From Kribbella sindirgiensis (GTDB taxonomy: Bacteria; Actinomycetota; Actinomycetes; Propionibacteriales; Kribbellaceae), in contig NZ_SJKA01000010.1 of the NCBI RefSeq assembly GCF_004331435.1, positions 224,357 to 288,356 on the forward strand: 64,000 nucleotides of DNA. Direction: 5' to 3'. How positions within the stretch are numbered: position 1 is the first letter of the stretch; each line of letters begins with the position of its first letter. Both the position numbers and the translations under genes were made by a program. The notes beneath the pieces were generated by a model that did not search any database, was not told the origin of the DNA, and saw nothing but the letters and a program-made list of their open reading frames with translations. Shown piece by piece: positions 16,327-23,911 of this stretch.

Positions 16327-17262
16327 GTGAGTACACGGGGGACTGTCCTGCGCAGTCATGGACCAGGGGAGCAGCTGAAGGCCGAAGAGGTCGAGCTGAC
16401 CGCCGGTCCCGGTGAGACGTTGGTGGAGATGCGGCTGGCCGCGGTGACGCCGTTGGACCGGTCGACCCTGGGCGGAAAGCAACCGGCCGGGCCATTTGTG
16501 CCTGGCGCCGAAGGCACCGGCATCGTGGTGAGCTCGGACGTCGCCGAGGCGGGTACGCCGGTGGTGGTCCGCGGCGAGGGCGTCGGTGTGACCCGCGACG
16601 GAGTCTGGGGCCGGTACGCCGTTGTCCCGAATACCGCCGTACATCGGCTGCCGTCGTCGCTGGAGCCGGCTACGGCGCTCGCGTTGATGACACCGGCGTT
16701 GACGGCGCACACCGCCGTACGACGAGTCGCCGACGTACAGGAGGGCGAGACGGTCGTGGTCACCGGCGTCACCGGTCTGGTCGGGCACCTGTGTGCTGCG
16801 ATCGCACGGTCGGCCGGCGCGTCCCGGGTGATCGGTCTGGTGTCGCTGGACGACCGCGCCGACGGTGCGACCGGGCTGGTGGATCAACTGGTCCGTGTAG
16901 ACGGTCTGGGCCAGGTGGGTCGGGAGCTGCCGTGGTGCGACGCGGTCATCGACACCATGGGTGGTCCGGTGGCCGGTGGGGTGCTCGGACATATCTCTCC
17001 GGGCGGACGGATCGCCGTACTGGGCTACAAGGCCGGTGAGTTCACCACGATCGATCTGCACCAGCTGATCGGTCGGGACCTGCGGGTGCTGCCGGTCAAC
17101 CTGCAGCGGACCACGTTGGCACCGGATGCGGTCGGTCAGGCGCTGGCCGATATCGCATCGGTGACCTGGCGAGCTGACTACGACGTCGTACCGGCGGACC
17201 GGATCGGCGAGGTGCTGGACCGGCCGGCGGGCCGGGTTCTGCTGGATCTGACGACTCTCTGA
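16327..17262 (+). CDS. Quinone oxidoreductase/alcohol dehydrogenase family (MDR)
   Basis: A 311-residue medium-chain dehydrogenase/reductase: GroES-like N-terminal half (LAAVTPLDRSTLGG, PFVPGAEGTG) and a Rossmann half with VVVTGVTGLVGHLCAAIARSAGA, resembling zinc-independent quinone oxidoreductases. No catalytic zinc Cys/His set or structural Cys tetrad is seen. It starts at GTG 16327, 64 bases after the amidohydrolase, with its own putative operator. It probably reduces an enone or quinone intermediate with NADPH. Confidence 0.82.
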   Translation: MSTRGTVLRSHGPGEQLKAEEVELTAGPGETLVEMRLAAVTPLDRSTLGGKQPAGPFVPGAEGTGIVVSSDVAEAGTPVVVRGEGVGVTRDGVWGRYAVVPNTAVHRLPSSLEPATALALMTPALTAHTAVRRVADVQEGETVVVTGVTGLVGHLCAAIARSAGASRVIGLVSLDDRADGATGLVDQLVRVDGLGQVGRELPWCDAVIDTMGGPVAGGVLGHISPGGRIAVLGYKAGEFTTIDLHQLIGRDLRVLPVNLQRTTLAPDAVGQALADIASVTWRADYDVVPADRIGEVLDRPAGRVLLDLTTL

Positions 17263-17386
17263 GCGAGCGGCCGGTGGCCTAGACCACTTGTATTTACTGG
17301 GCAATCTGTGGACGAAGGCCGCCAGATACCCGGTCGGCGGCTACGGTACCTCCAGAGCCGAAGAGGAGAGAGGCAGCCCGCTACTG

Positions 17387-18076
17387 ATGATCCGACGACT
17401 CGAGCTCACACCTGGGGGGCCGACAGGGCGTCGTACGCTCGCCGAGGAGGCCGCGGCCGAGCTGCACGAGCTCATCCTGTCCGGCGAACTTCCCAGCGGT
17501 ACGGCGCTCCGGCTGGAGGAGCTCGCCAAGCGACTGGACATGAGCCAGATGCCGATCCGGGAAGGGCTCCGGCGGATGGCGGCGCTCGGACTGGTCGAGA
17601 TCGTCCCGCACAAGGGCGCCTGGGTGCGTGAGCTGTCGATGGAGGACCTGCGCGACACCCACGAGACCCGGCTGGCGCTGGAGTCGCTGGCCGTTCGTGC
17701 GGCCGCGACGCGGTTCTCGGAATCGGACGCGGCGGCCGCCCGGACCGCCTTGGCCGAGCATGTCCGGCTGTCGAAGCTGGGCGACAACATCGCGTCCCGG
17801 CAGGCGCACACCGAGTTCCACTTCGCGATCTACCGCTCCGGCGGCTCGCGGTGGCTGCCGCGGGCGATCGAGCCCGTCTGGCAGAACAGCGAGCGCTACC
17901 GGTTCGGTTCGCGGCAGACCAAGGCCCGGATCGAGCAGACCCGGCGCGAGCACCAGGCGATTCTCGACGCGTGCCTGGCGCACGACGAGGAGGGCGCGGA
18001 GGCAGCGCTGCGCGAGCACCTGGAAGGCGCCATGCAGCGCATCACCGAGACGATGGAGCGCCGTTCCAAGAAGTGA
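17387..18076 (+). CDS. GntR regulator, FCD subfamily, copy 2
   Basis: A 229-residue paralogue of the regulator at 11957-12691. Shared blocks include RDTHETRLALESLAVRAAA, RWLPRAIEPVWQNSERYRFG and EHQAILDAC, and most of the DNA-binding helix is the same (MSQMPIREGLRRM against MSQMPVREGLRRL), so the two may bind the same operator. ATG 17387 has only a distant GAGGAGAG (16 bases away). The 3' end overlaps the opposing deacetylase gene by 35 bases. Whether it regulates the cluster alone, with copy 1, or an unlinked operon is unresolved. Confidence 0.9.
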   Translation: MIRRLELTPGGPTGRRTLAEEAAAELHELILSGELPSGTALRLEELAKRLDMSQMPIREGLRRMAALGLVEIVPHKGAWVRELSMEDLRDTHETRLALESLAVRAAATRFSESDAAAARTALAEHVRLSKLGDNIASRQAHTEFHFAIYRSGGSRWLPRAIEPVWQNSERYRFGSRQTKARIEQTRREHQAILDACLAHDEEGAEAALREHLEGAMQRITETMERRSKK

Positions 18077-18773
18077 GCTCTTCGAACCGGTCCTGCTGCC
18101 AGCCCGTCGCGTCGAACACCGCACGCAGCAGCAGACCGTCACTGCTCGACCGGTGTACTCCCAGGAGTTCGTCGAGCGGCTTGCTGCCCAGGCCGTCGTA
18201 GTACTCGTCCAGTGCCTGCCGCCGTCGCTGCTCGGATGCTCCGCCGATCACTTCCAGCGGCGTATCGCATCCTTTGACGTGGCCTGACCCGACCTGCTCA
18301 CCTGGGGCGAGCTGCTGGATCAGCTGCTCGCCCGCACGCACGTCCTGCGCTCTGACACGTGCACCCAGGACGCGGCAGTTGACGCGTGCTCGCTGGACTC
18401 CTTGTGAGATGGCGATGTGGTCCGGGTGACCAGTCAGTCCGTCACTGCCGACGGTGAGGATGAGCTCCGGCTCGACCACAGCAGCCGCGACCTCGATCGC
18501 TTCCGCCAGGTCGTCCGGCGACGCCGTGGCCAGCGACCTTGGTCCACTGCGACCGCCGTCGTCGATCCACTGGTCCACGGCTCCCAGCCAGTCCCATTCG
18601 CTGATTCCGAGCAGCGAGCAGGAGGCGCCGAGGTGATCGAGGGCTCCGCGCATGCCGGCGGTAGCGACTCGCAGTACGACGTGCCAGCCCTGCTCGCTCA
18701 GCACAGACGTGGCGGCGCCTGTGGCGAAGACCTCGTCGTCCGGATGCGCGTGGACGACCAGTGCCGTCCGCAT
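18042..18773 (-). CDS. PIG-L/LmbE family deacetylase
   Basis: A 243-residue zinc-dependent deacetylase. The metal motif AHPDDE (H10, D12, D13) is intact and the third ligand is in TGHPDHIAIS. The family deacetylates N-acetylglucosaminyl compounds; actinobacterial members include MshB and Mca of mycothiol metabolism, but this one is shorter than either and may act on another GlcNAc-type conjugate. Its last 35 bases overlap the GntR gene on the opposite strand. Confidence 0.87.
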   Translation of the reverse strand: MRTALVVHAHPDDEVFATGAATSVLSEQGWHVVLRVATAGMRGALDHLGASCSLLGISEWDWLGAVDQWIDDGGRSGPRSLATASPDDLAEAIEVAAAVVEPELILTVGSDGLTGHPDHIAISQGVQRARVNCRVLGARVRAQDVRAGEQLIQQLAPGEQVGSGHVKGCDTPLEVIGGASEQRRRQALDEYYDGLGSKPLDELLGVHRSSSDGLLLRAVFDATGWQQDRFEELTSWNGAPSSR

Positions 18774-18783
18774 CAGTCAGCCA

Positions 18784-19248
18784 TCAGTCAGCTAGGTGCG
18801 CCGGGAAGCCGCCGGTGGCGATCGGGCTCCAGCGCTCCGGGGTGATGCGGATGAGGCACTTGCCCTGCTTCACCATCGCCTCGCGGTACTCGTCCCAGTC
18901 CGGGTGCTCACCGGAGATGGAGCGGTAGTAGTCGACCAGCGCCTCCACTGCGTCCGGCAGCTCGATCACTTCACCGCTGCCGTCTACCTGTACCCATGCG
19001 CCGTTCCACTTGTCCGACAGCACGACCACGCTGGCCTTGCCGGCGCGCTTCACATTCGTGCTCTTCGCCCGCTCCGGGTACGACGAGATGACGATCCGTC
19101 CCTCGGTGTCCACCCCACCCGACACCGGCGACGCCTGCACTGTCCCGTCGGCCCGGGTCGTCATCAGCAGCATGTGATGACGCGGCCGCACAAACTCCAG
19201 CAACCCGTCCAGCTCGACCTTGGTGTTGGTGGCAATAGTTCTTGGCAT
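18784..19248 (-). CDS. PPOX-class F420-dependent oxidoreductase
   Basis: A 154-residue split-barrel flavin/deazaflavin-binding protein (VRPRHHMLLMTTRADGTVQASPVSGG, VVVLSDKWNGAWVQVDGSGEVIEL), the size and pattern of actinobacterial F420/PNPOx-like enzymes. ATG 19248 is preferred: an AGGG sits eight bases before it. An in-frame GTG at 19257 overlaps the stop of the upstream zinc-ribbon gene, so the two are coupled. A role in F420-dependent reduction is family knowledge; the substrate is unknown. Confidence 0.82.
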   Translation of the reverse strand: MPRTIATNTKVELDGLLEFVRPRHHMLLMTTRADGTVQASPVSGGVDTEGRIVISSYPERAKSTNVKRAGKASVVVLSDKWNGAWVQVDGSGEVIELPDAVEALVDYYRSISGEHPDWDEYREAMVKQGKCLIRITPERWSPIATGGFPAHLAD

Positions 19249-19253
19249 GGCAC

Positions 19254-19775
19254 TCACCCTATGTCTGCCGGGGTGATGAGGCGCTCCAGTTCGTCGTCGG
19301 TGAGCTGGTTGATGAGGTGTTTGGCGCGTTGTGCCTGTGCGGTGGTGGGCAAGGCGCCGTCGAGCAGGTCGGGAAGGAAGAGCTCGTAGCCGGCCCGGGC
19401 GCGGGGCGAGTAGCGGTGGCGGGTGCGGGCCACTGCCGAGGACACGCGGATCGCGTGCTCGTTGCCGGGAGGTACGCCGGGTCGGTCGGTCTCCTGCGCC
19501 GCGAACCGGAAGCCGTTCGCCTTGTCGCAGCTCGGGCACCCGGAGTCGCCGGCGCCGAGGGTGGCACCGCAGTCCGGGCAGCTCAGCTGGTTCAGCGCGC
19601 CGTCCACGACCCGCCAGTCGAACTCGGAGGTGTCCTGCAGCACGACCTCGGCCAGCTCGTGCGCTTGCGCGGTATCTCCTCCGAACTCCGCGCAGAAACT
19701 GTCCCAGGCGGCGTCGATACTGTCCTCGACCTGCCGCAAGGCGGTGGTGAACCGAGGGTGATCGACGCGTCGCAT
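19254..19775 (-). CDS. Hypothetical protein with central zinc ribbon
   Basis: A 173-residue protein I do not recognise. A central CPDCG-(about 10)-CPSCD is a zinc ribbon, flanked by an N-terminal helical region (TALRQVEDSIDAAWDSFCAEFGG) and a C-terminal helical region ending LINQLTDDELERLITPADIG. The start is taken as ATG 19775; the frame remains open upstream, but beyond this point it runs over the imuA' promoter. It is co-transcribed with the PPOX gene and divergent from imuA'-imuB, so the LexA site could affect it too. Confidence 0.7.
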   Translation of the reverse strand: MRRVDHPRFTTALRQVEDSIDAAWDSFCAEFGGDTAQAHELAEVVLQDTSEFDWRVVDGALNQLSCPDCGATLGAGDSGCPSCDKANGFRFAAQETDRPGVPPGNEHAIRVSSAVARTRHRYSPRARAGYELFLPDLLDGALPTTAQAQRAKHLINQLTDDELERLITPADIG

Positions 19776-19816
19776 GCCCCGGACTCTAGCCAGCCCTGGG
19801 CCTGTGGACGACCGGA

Positions 19817-19845
19817 TTGACTTGTTCGAACAGGTGTTCGAACAT
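19817..19845 (+). promoter_or_regulatory. SOS promoter with perfect LexA box
   Basis: CGAAC-AGGT-GTTCG (19827-19840) matches the actinobacterial/Gram-positive LexA consensus CGAAC-N4-GTTCG without mismatch. It lies between a -35-like TTGACT (19817-19822) and a -10-like GAACAT (19840-19845, 17-base spacing), six bases before ATG 19852. LexA bound here would block RNA polymerase directly. Confidence 0.88.
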
Positions 19846-19851
19846 GGAGTC

Positions 19852-20643
19852 ATGACGGGGAGCGAGGCAGTGGGAGGTCGGGTCACGGCGCTCGATCACG
19901 CGCGCCTGCTCCTCGCCAGGGCGAAGGCGCAGAAGGGCGCCGCCGAAGCCGATCCGGGGCCTGAGGCGAGGACGACCCGGGTGCCCTCGGTGGCCCGGGT
20001 GCAGCAGGCTTTGGACACGGCGGGGGTGGATCGGGAGCTGCCGACGCATCCGGCGGTGGGTGAGTTGCTGGCGGGAGCCAGCCTGCGCGGCGGTTCGGTG
20101 TACTCGGTGCGCGGGAGTGCCGCGCTGGTGATGGCGCTGATGGCCGGGCCGTCCGCGGAAGGGGCCTGGTGCGGCGTGGTCGGCGTGCCGTCGTTCGGGG
20201 CCGAGGCGGCGCGCGGGCTCGGGGTGGACCTGGAGCGTCTCGTGCTCGTTCCGGATCCGGGACCGGAGTGGCTGAGCGTCGTCGCCGCGCTGGTCGACGC
20301 GCTGACCGTGGTGGTCGTCCGCCCGCCCGGCGAGGTGACACCGGGCGAGGCGTCCCGGCTGGCCGCGCGGCTCCGGACCCGCGGCGCGATGCTGATCGCG
20401 TATGGGTCCTGGCCCGGCAGCGAGGCCCGGTTCGAGATCGAGAGCAACACCTGGACCGGTCTCGGCGACGGCGAAGGCCTGCTCGCCGCCCGCCGCGCGA
20501 CCGTCGCGGTGACCGGCCGGCGCGCCGCCGTACGTGCTCGTCACGAGCTCTGGCTGCCTGCCGCCGACGGAGAGATCCGCTCCACCGGGACCGCTGAAGA
20601 CCGGTCGCGGGAGTGGGCCGAGCAGATCGAGGCGGTGGGCTGA
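19852..20643 (+). CDS. imuA': ImuA' SOS mutagenesis accessory protein
   Basis: A 263-residue RecA-like relative lacking a usable Walker A, as in mycobacterial ImuA'. Recognisable features are the N-terminal ALDHARLLLARAK helix, PTHPAVGELLAGASLRGGSVYSV and LVDALTVVVVRPPGEVTPGEASRLAARLRTRG. In mycobacteria ImuA', ImuB and DnaE2 form a mutasome for damage-induced mutagenesis. ATG 19852 fits a leaderless transcript from the LexA-controlled promoter; GTG 19870 with GGGGAG before it is the alternative. It is coupled to imuB by a one-base overlap. Confidence 0.88.
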   Translation: MTGSEAVGGRVTALDHARLLLARAKAQKGAAEADPGPEARTTRVPSVARVQQALDTAGVDRELPTHPAVGELLAGASLRGGSVYSVRGSAALVMALMAGPSAEGAWCGVVGVPSFGAEAARGLGVDLERLVLVPDPGPEWLSVVAALVDALTVVVVRPPGEVTPGEASRLAARLRTRGAMLIAYGSWPGSEARFEIESNTWTGLGDGEGLLAARRATVAVTGRRAAVRARHELWLPAADGEIRSTGTAEDRSREWAEQIEAVG

Positions 20644-22220
20644 TGGGCGGCGGGCTGACCCGGACGATGGTGATCTGGGTGCCGGACTGGCCGGTGGCCG
20701 CGGCCGCGGTGGCGACCGGGCGATCACCGGACGAGCCGATCGCCGTCCTGGAGAAGGGGAAGGTGCTCGCCACCTCCGCCACCGCACGCGCCGAAGGGGT
20801 GCGGCGCGGGCAGCGGGCCCGGGACGCGCAGTCGCGGTGCCCGGAGCTGGTCGTGCTGAAGTACGACCCGGTGATCGACGCGCGGGCGTTCGACCCGGTG
20901 ATCTCGTGCCTGGAGGCGATCACGCCGGGGGTGCAGGTGATCCGTCCGGGGATGTGCGCGTTGAAGGCACGCGGCCCGGCGCGGTTCTACGGCACTGAGG
21001 AGGCGGCCGCGGAGAAGCTGCTCGACCGGCTCGAGACGTTCGACGTGCACGGCAGCCGGATCGGGATCGCCGACGGCCCGTTCGCCGCGGAGCAGGCGGC
21101 CCGGGTGAGTTCCGCGCGGACCCGGGTGCACGTGGTGCCGCCGGACGGTTCACCGGAGTTCCTCGCGCCGCTGTCGGTCGACGTCCTCGAGCAGCCGGCG
21201 CTCACCGATCTGCTGCGCCGGCTGGGGTTGCGGTCGCTGGGGGCGTTCGCGCAGTTGCCCCGGACCGAGGTGCTGACCCGGTTCGGCCCGGACGGCGCCT
21301 TCGCCCATCGGCTCGCCCGGGGGTCCGACGATCGCCCGGTGACCGGCCGGGAGATCCCGCCGGAGCTCACCCGGACGCTCGACTTCGAGCCGCCCGTGGA
21401 CCGGGTCGACCAGGTCGCGTTCGCGGTCCGGGCGATCGCCGACGAACTGATCGCCCGGCTGACCGAGCTCGGACTGGTGTGTACGACGCTGCGGGTCGAG
21501 GTCGGCACCGAGTCCGGGCGGATCCACGAGCGGGAGTGGCTGCACCCGCGCTGGTTCACCGCGGCGGACGTGGTGGACCGGGTGCGCTGGCAACTGCAGG
21601 GGAGCGGTACGGCGACCAGCGAGCTGACGTCACCGGTCGTCCGGATCCGGCTGATCCCGGACCAGGCGGATCCGGTCGGCGCGCATGTCGACGGGTTGTG
21701 GGGCGGCGGCCCCGACGAGCGGATCCACCGGGCGTTGTCGCGGGTGCAGAGCATGCTCGGTCACGGCGCGGTGGTGTCGGTGGTGATCGGCGGCGGTCGC
21801 GGCTTCGCGGAGCGGCAGACGCTGGTCCCGTGGGGCGATCCGCCGGTGCCGGCCCGCCCACCGGACCAGCCGTGGCCCGGCGCGATCACCGGCGCGGACC
21901 CGAAGCGCTGGCCGGCACTGGCGCCGACCACGGTCTTCCCGGAGCCGATCCCCGCGAAGGTGTTCGCCGCCGACGGCACCCAGGTGTCGGTCAGTGCCCG
22001 CGGCGAGCTGTCCGCCACCCCCACCGGCCTTCAACTTGCCGACAGCAACAAGATCCACCCGATCACCGCCTGGGCCGGCCCCTGGCTCACCACGGAACGC
22101 TGGTGGGACCCCAGCACCGAGTCCCGCCAGGCCCGCTTCCAGTTCCAGACCACCGACACCCGAGCCTGGCTCTTCACCCTCCACCAAACCACCTGGCAGG
22201 CCCAAGCGACCTATGACTAA
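20643..22220 (+). CDS. imuB: ImuB, catalytically degenerate Y-family polymerase
   Basis: A 525-residue DinB-like protein. The palm start TRTMVIWVPDWPVAAA replaces the metal-binding HVDMDxFFA of active Y-family polymerases, and the SxDEA motif is absent, as expected for ImuB, which is a scaffold rather than a polymerase. The C-terminal half carries the little-finger-like region and an extra tail. In mycobacteria ImuB links DnaE2 and ImuA' to the beta clamp; I could not point to a clamp motif with certainty. dnaE2 is not in this window. Confidence 0.9.
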   Translation: MGGGLTRTMVIWVPDWPVAAAAVATGRSPDEPIAVLEKGKVLATSATARAEGVRRGQRARDAQSRCPELVVLKYDPVIDARAFDPVISCLEAITPGVQVIRPGMCALKARGPARFYGTEEAAAEKLLDRLETFDVHGSRIGIADGPFAAEQAARVSSARTRVHVVPPDGSPEFLAPLSVDVLEQPALTDLLRRLGLRSLGAFAQLPRTEVLTRFGPDGAFAHRLARGSDDRPVTGREIPPELTRTLDFEPPVDRVDQVAFAVRAIADELIARLTELGLVCTTLRVEVGTESGRIHEREWLHPRWFTAADVVDRVRWQLQGSGTATSELTSPVVRIRLIPDQADPVGAHVDGLWGGGPDERIHRALSRVQSMLGHGAVVSVVIGGGRGFAERQTLVPWGDPPVPARPPDQPWPGAITGADPKRWPALAPTTVFPEPIPAKVFAADGTQVSVSARGELSATPTGLQLADSNKIHPITAWAGPWLTTERWWDPSTESRQARFQFQTTDTRAWLFTLHQTTWQAQATYD

Positions 22221-22230
22221 GTTGGTCGGC

Positions 22231-22611
22231 ATGCATCGGAGTCGGGTGTCCACGTTTCTGATCGACGTCCGGCGGGACGAGGTGGACGACGCCACGGCGT
22301 TCTGGTCTGCCGCGCTCGGTGTCCGGACTTCCTCGCCGGAGGGGGAGCCGCAGTTCGTGAGCCTGCATGACGCCGTGCCCGGGTACGTGACCGCGATCCA
22401 GTCCGTCGACGACGAGCCCCGCTACCACCTGGACATCGAAACCGACGACGTCCCCGCGGAGGTCGCGCGCCTGACCGGGATCGGCGCGGTCGAGATCGCC
22501 AGCTGGCAAGGCTGCCACACGCTCCGCGCTCCGGGCGGTCACCTGCTCTGCGTCATCCCGGTCCACAGCGACCCGACGTACTTCGAGCAGCAGGCGACCG
22601 TCTGGGAGTAA
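22231..22611 (+). CDS. VOC/glyoxalase-like superfamily protein
   Basis: A 126-residue VOC-fold protein: VSTFLIDVRRDEVDDATAFWSAALGV opens the first beta-alpha-beta-beta-beta unit, and APGGHLLCVIPV closes the second. Actinobacteria have many such proteins, including lactamases, bleomycin-resistance and dioxygenase types; nothing here assigns a reaction. ATG 22213, overlapping the imuB stop, is in the same frame and is an alternative start. It may be co-transcribed with imuA'B and so SOS-inducible, which would be unusual. Confidence 0.72.
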   Translation: MHRSRVSTFLIDVRRDEVDDATAFWSAALGVRTSSPEGEPQFVSLHDAVPGYVTAIQSVDDEPRYHLDIETDDVPAEVARLTGIGAVEIASWQGCHTLRAPGGHLLCVIPVHSDPTYFEQQATVWE

Positions 22612-22615
22612 GCCG

Positions 22616-23911
22616 TCAGGCGAGTTGAATGGCAGGCGGTTCGGCCAGCGCGAACAGGCGGTCGAACACCGCGACCCGATCGAACTGCAACGCGTGCGCC
22701 CGCGCGCGCTGCTCGGCCTCTGCCCGCTGCTCGCGGGTCCAGTCGCACACGACCTCGTCCAGCACGGTCCGCAGCGTGGCCGGGTCTCGCTGCGGTACCA
22801 GCAGGGCCGTGTCACCGACCGCCTCGGGTACGCCGCCGGTCGCGCAGGTGATGATCGGCCCGCCACCGGCGAGCGCCTTCTCGACCAGCGCGATCCCGAA
22901 CGTCTCCACGAACTCCGGCTGCTCGCGGGTCGGCAGCACGAACGCCGCGCTCCCGGCCATCAGCGCCGGCTTCTCCGCGTCGTCCACATCGGTCAGCACC
23001 CGCACCCGCTCGCCCAGACCGGCGGCCGCAACCCGCGCCACCACCTCGTCTTCCTGCGGGCCGCGCCCAGCGAGCACCAACTCGACCCGCGAGGCCGACC
23101 GCGATCCGGCGTACGCGTCGATCAGGTCGTCGACGCCCTTCGCGGAGGCGATCCGGGACAGGAACAACACGTACCCGTCCCGCGCGAGGCCGCGCCGGGC
23201 AAGCGTTTCGGCGATCCTGTCATCGGTGAGCGACAGGTACGGCCAGGAGTCGACCGCCGGGTAGGAGATGGCGATCCGCTCCCGGCACCGCTGCGCGAAC
23301 GTCGTACCGGCCATGCCGTCGAGGGTCGCCGCCGAGGCCACGATCAGGTCCCTGGTGTACTCCGACACCGCCACGCAGTGGTCGGCCGCCAGGTAGACCG
23401 ACAGGATGTGCGCGGCCGCCCCGAACCGGCCGGTGTTCACACAGTCGCGCACCACGTTGGTGATGTCGGAGCCGACTGCCTCGGCCACCGTGGTGATCCG
23501 TGCAGGCCCGAGTTGGCGCGCCACCTGGACGGCCTCCTGTACGGCGATGGCGTGCGGGCTCAGGTACAGCGACATCGCCACCGTCGGCACCCCGTCGCTG
23601 AACAGCTCGACCAGCCGCCCGATCAGCCCCGACAGGTAGCGCCCATCCGGAACCCGGTAGTCGCCGACGGGATCGGGCCGCTCCACGGTGATACCAGGGC
23701 TGTACGGCAGCACGCGATCGAGCGGTTTCATCGGCAACCCGGCCGCCTCCAGCGCGTCCAGCGGCCAGGTCACGATCCGTACGTCGTCGAACCCGCGAGT
23801 GAGTGCTACCTCTGCCAGGCAGCGTGCCTCACCGGAGTGACCGCAGATCACCGGGTCGGCGCGGACGACAAGGACCAGGCGGCGGGTGGGTGCGGAGTCG
23901 GCGATGCTCAT
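22616..23911 (-). CDS. Glycosyltransferase family 4
   Basis: A 431-residue GT-B glycosyltransferase. The C-terminal donor domain has GYVLFLSRIASAKGVDDLIDAY, the ELVLAGRGPQEDEV strand and the E-x7-E motif within EFVETFGIALVEKALAGG, the nucleotide-sugar binding hallmark of GT4. The N-terminal domain starts LVLVVRADPVICGHSGEARCL. It overlaps the GH92 gene by four bases, so hydrolase and transferase are co-translated. The donor is likely a GDP- or UDP-sugar; with a mannosidase partner, mannose is a reasonable guess. Confidence 0.85.
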   Translation of the reverse strand: MSIADSAPTRRLVLVVRADPVICGHSGEARCLAEVALTRGFDDVRIVTWPLDALEAAGLPMKPLDRVLPYSPGITVERPDPVGDYRVPDGRYLSGLIGRLVELFSDGVPTVAMSLYLSPHAIAVQEAVQVARQLGPARITTVAEAVGSDITNVVRDCVNTGRFGAAAHILSVYLAADHCVAVSEYTRDLIVASAATLDGMAGTTFAQRCRERIAISYPAVDSWPYLSLTDDRIAETLARRGLARDGYVLFLSRIASAKGVDDLIDAYAGSRSASRVELVLAGRGPQEDEVVARVAAAGLGERVRVLTDVDDAEKPALMAGSAAFVLPTREQPEFVETFGIALVEKALAGGGPIITCATGGVPEAVGDTALLVPQRDPATLRTVLDEVVCDWTREQRAEAEQRARAHALQFDRVAVFDRLFALAEPPAIQLA

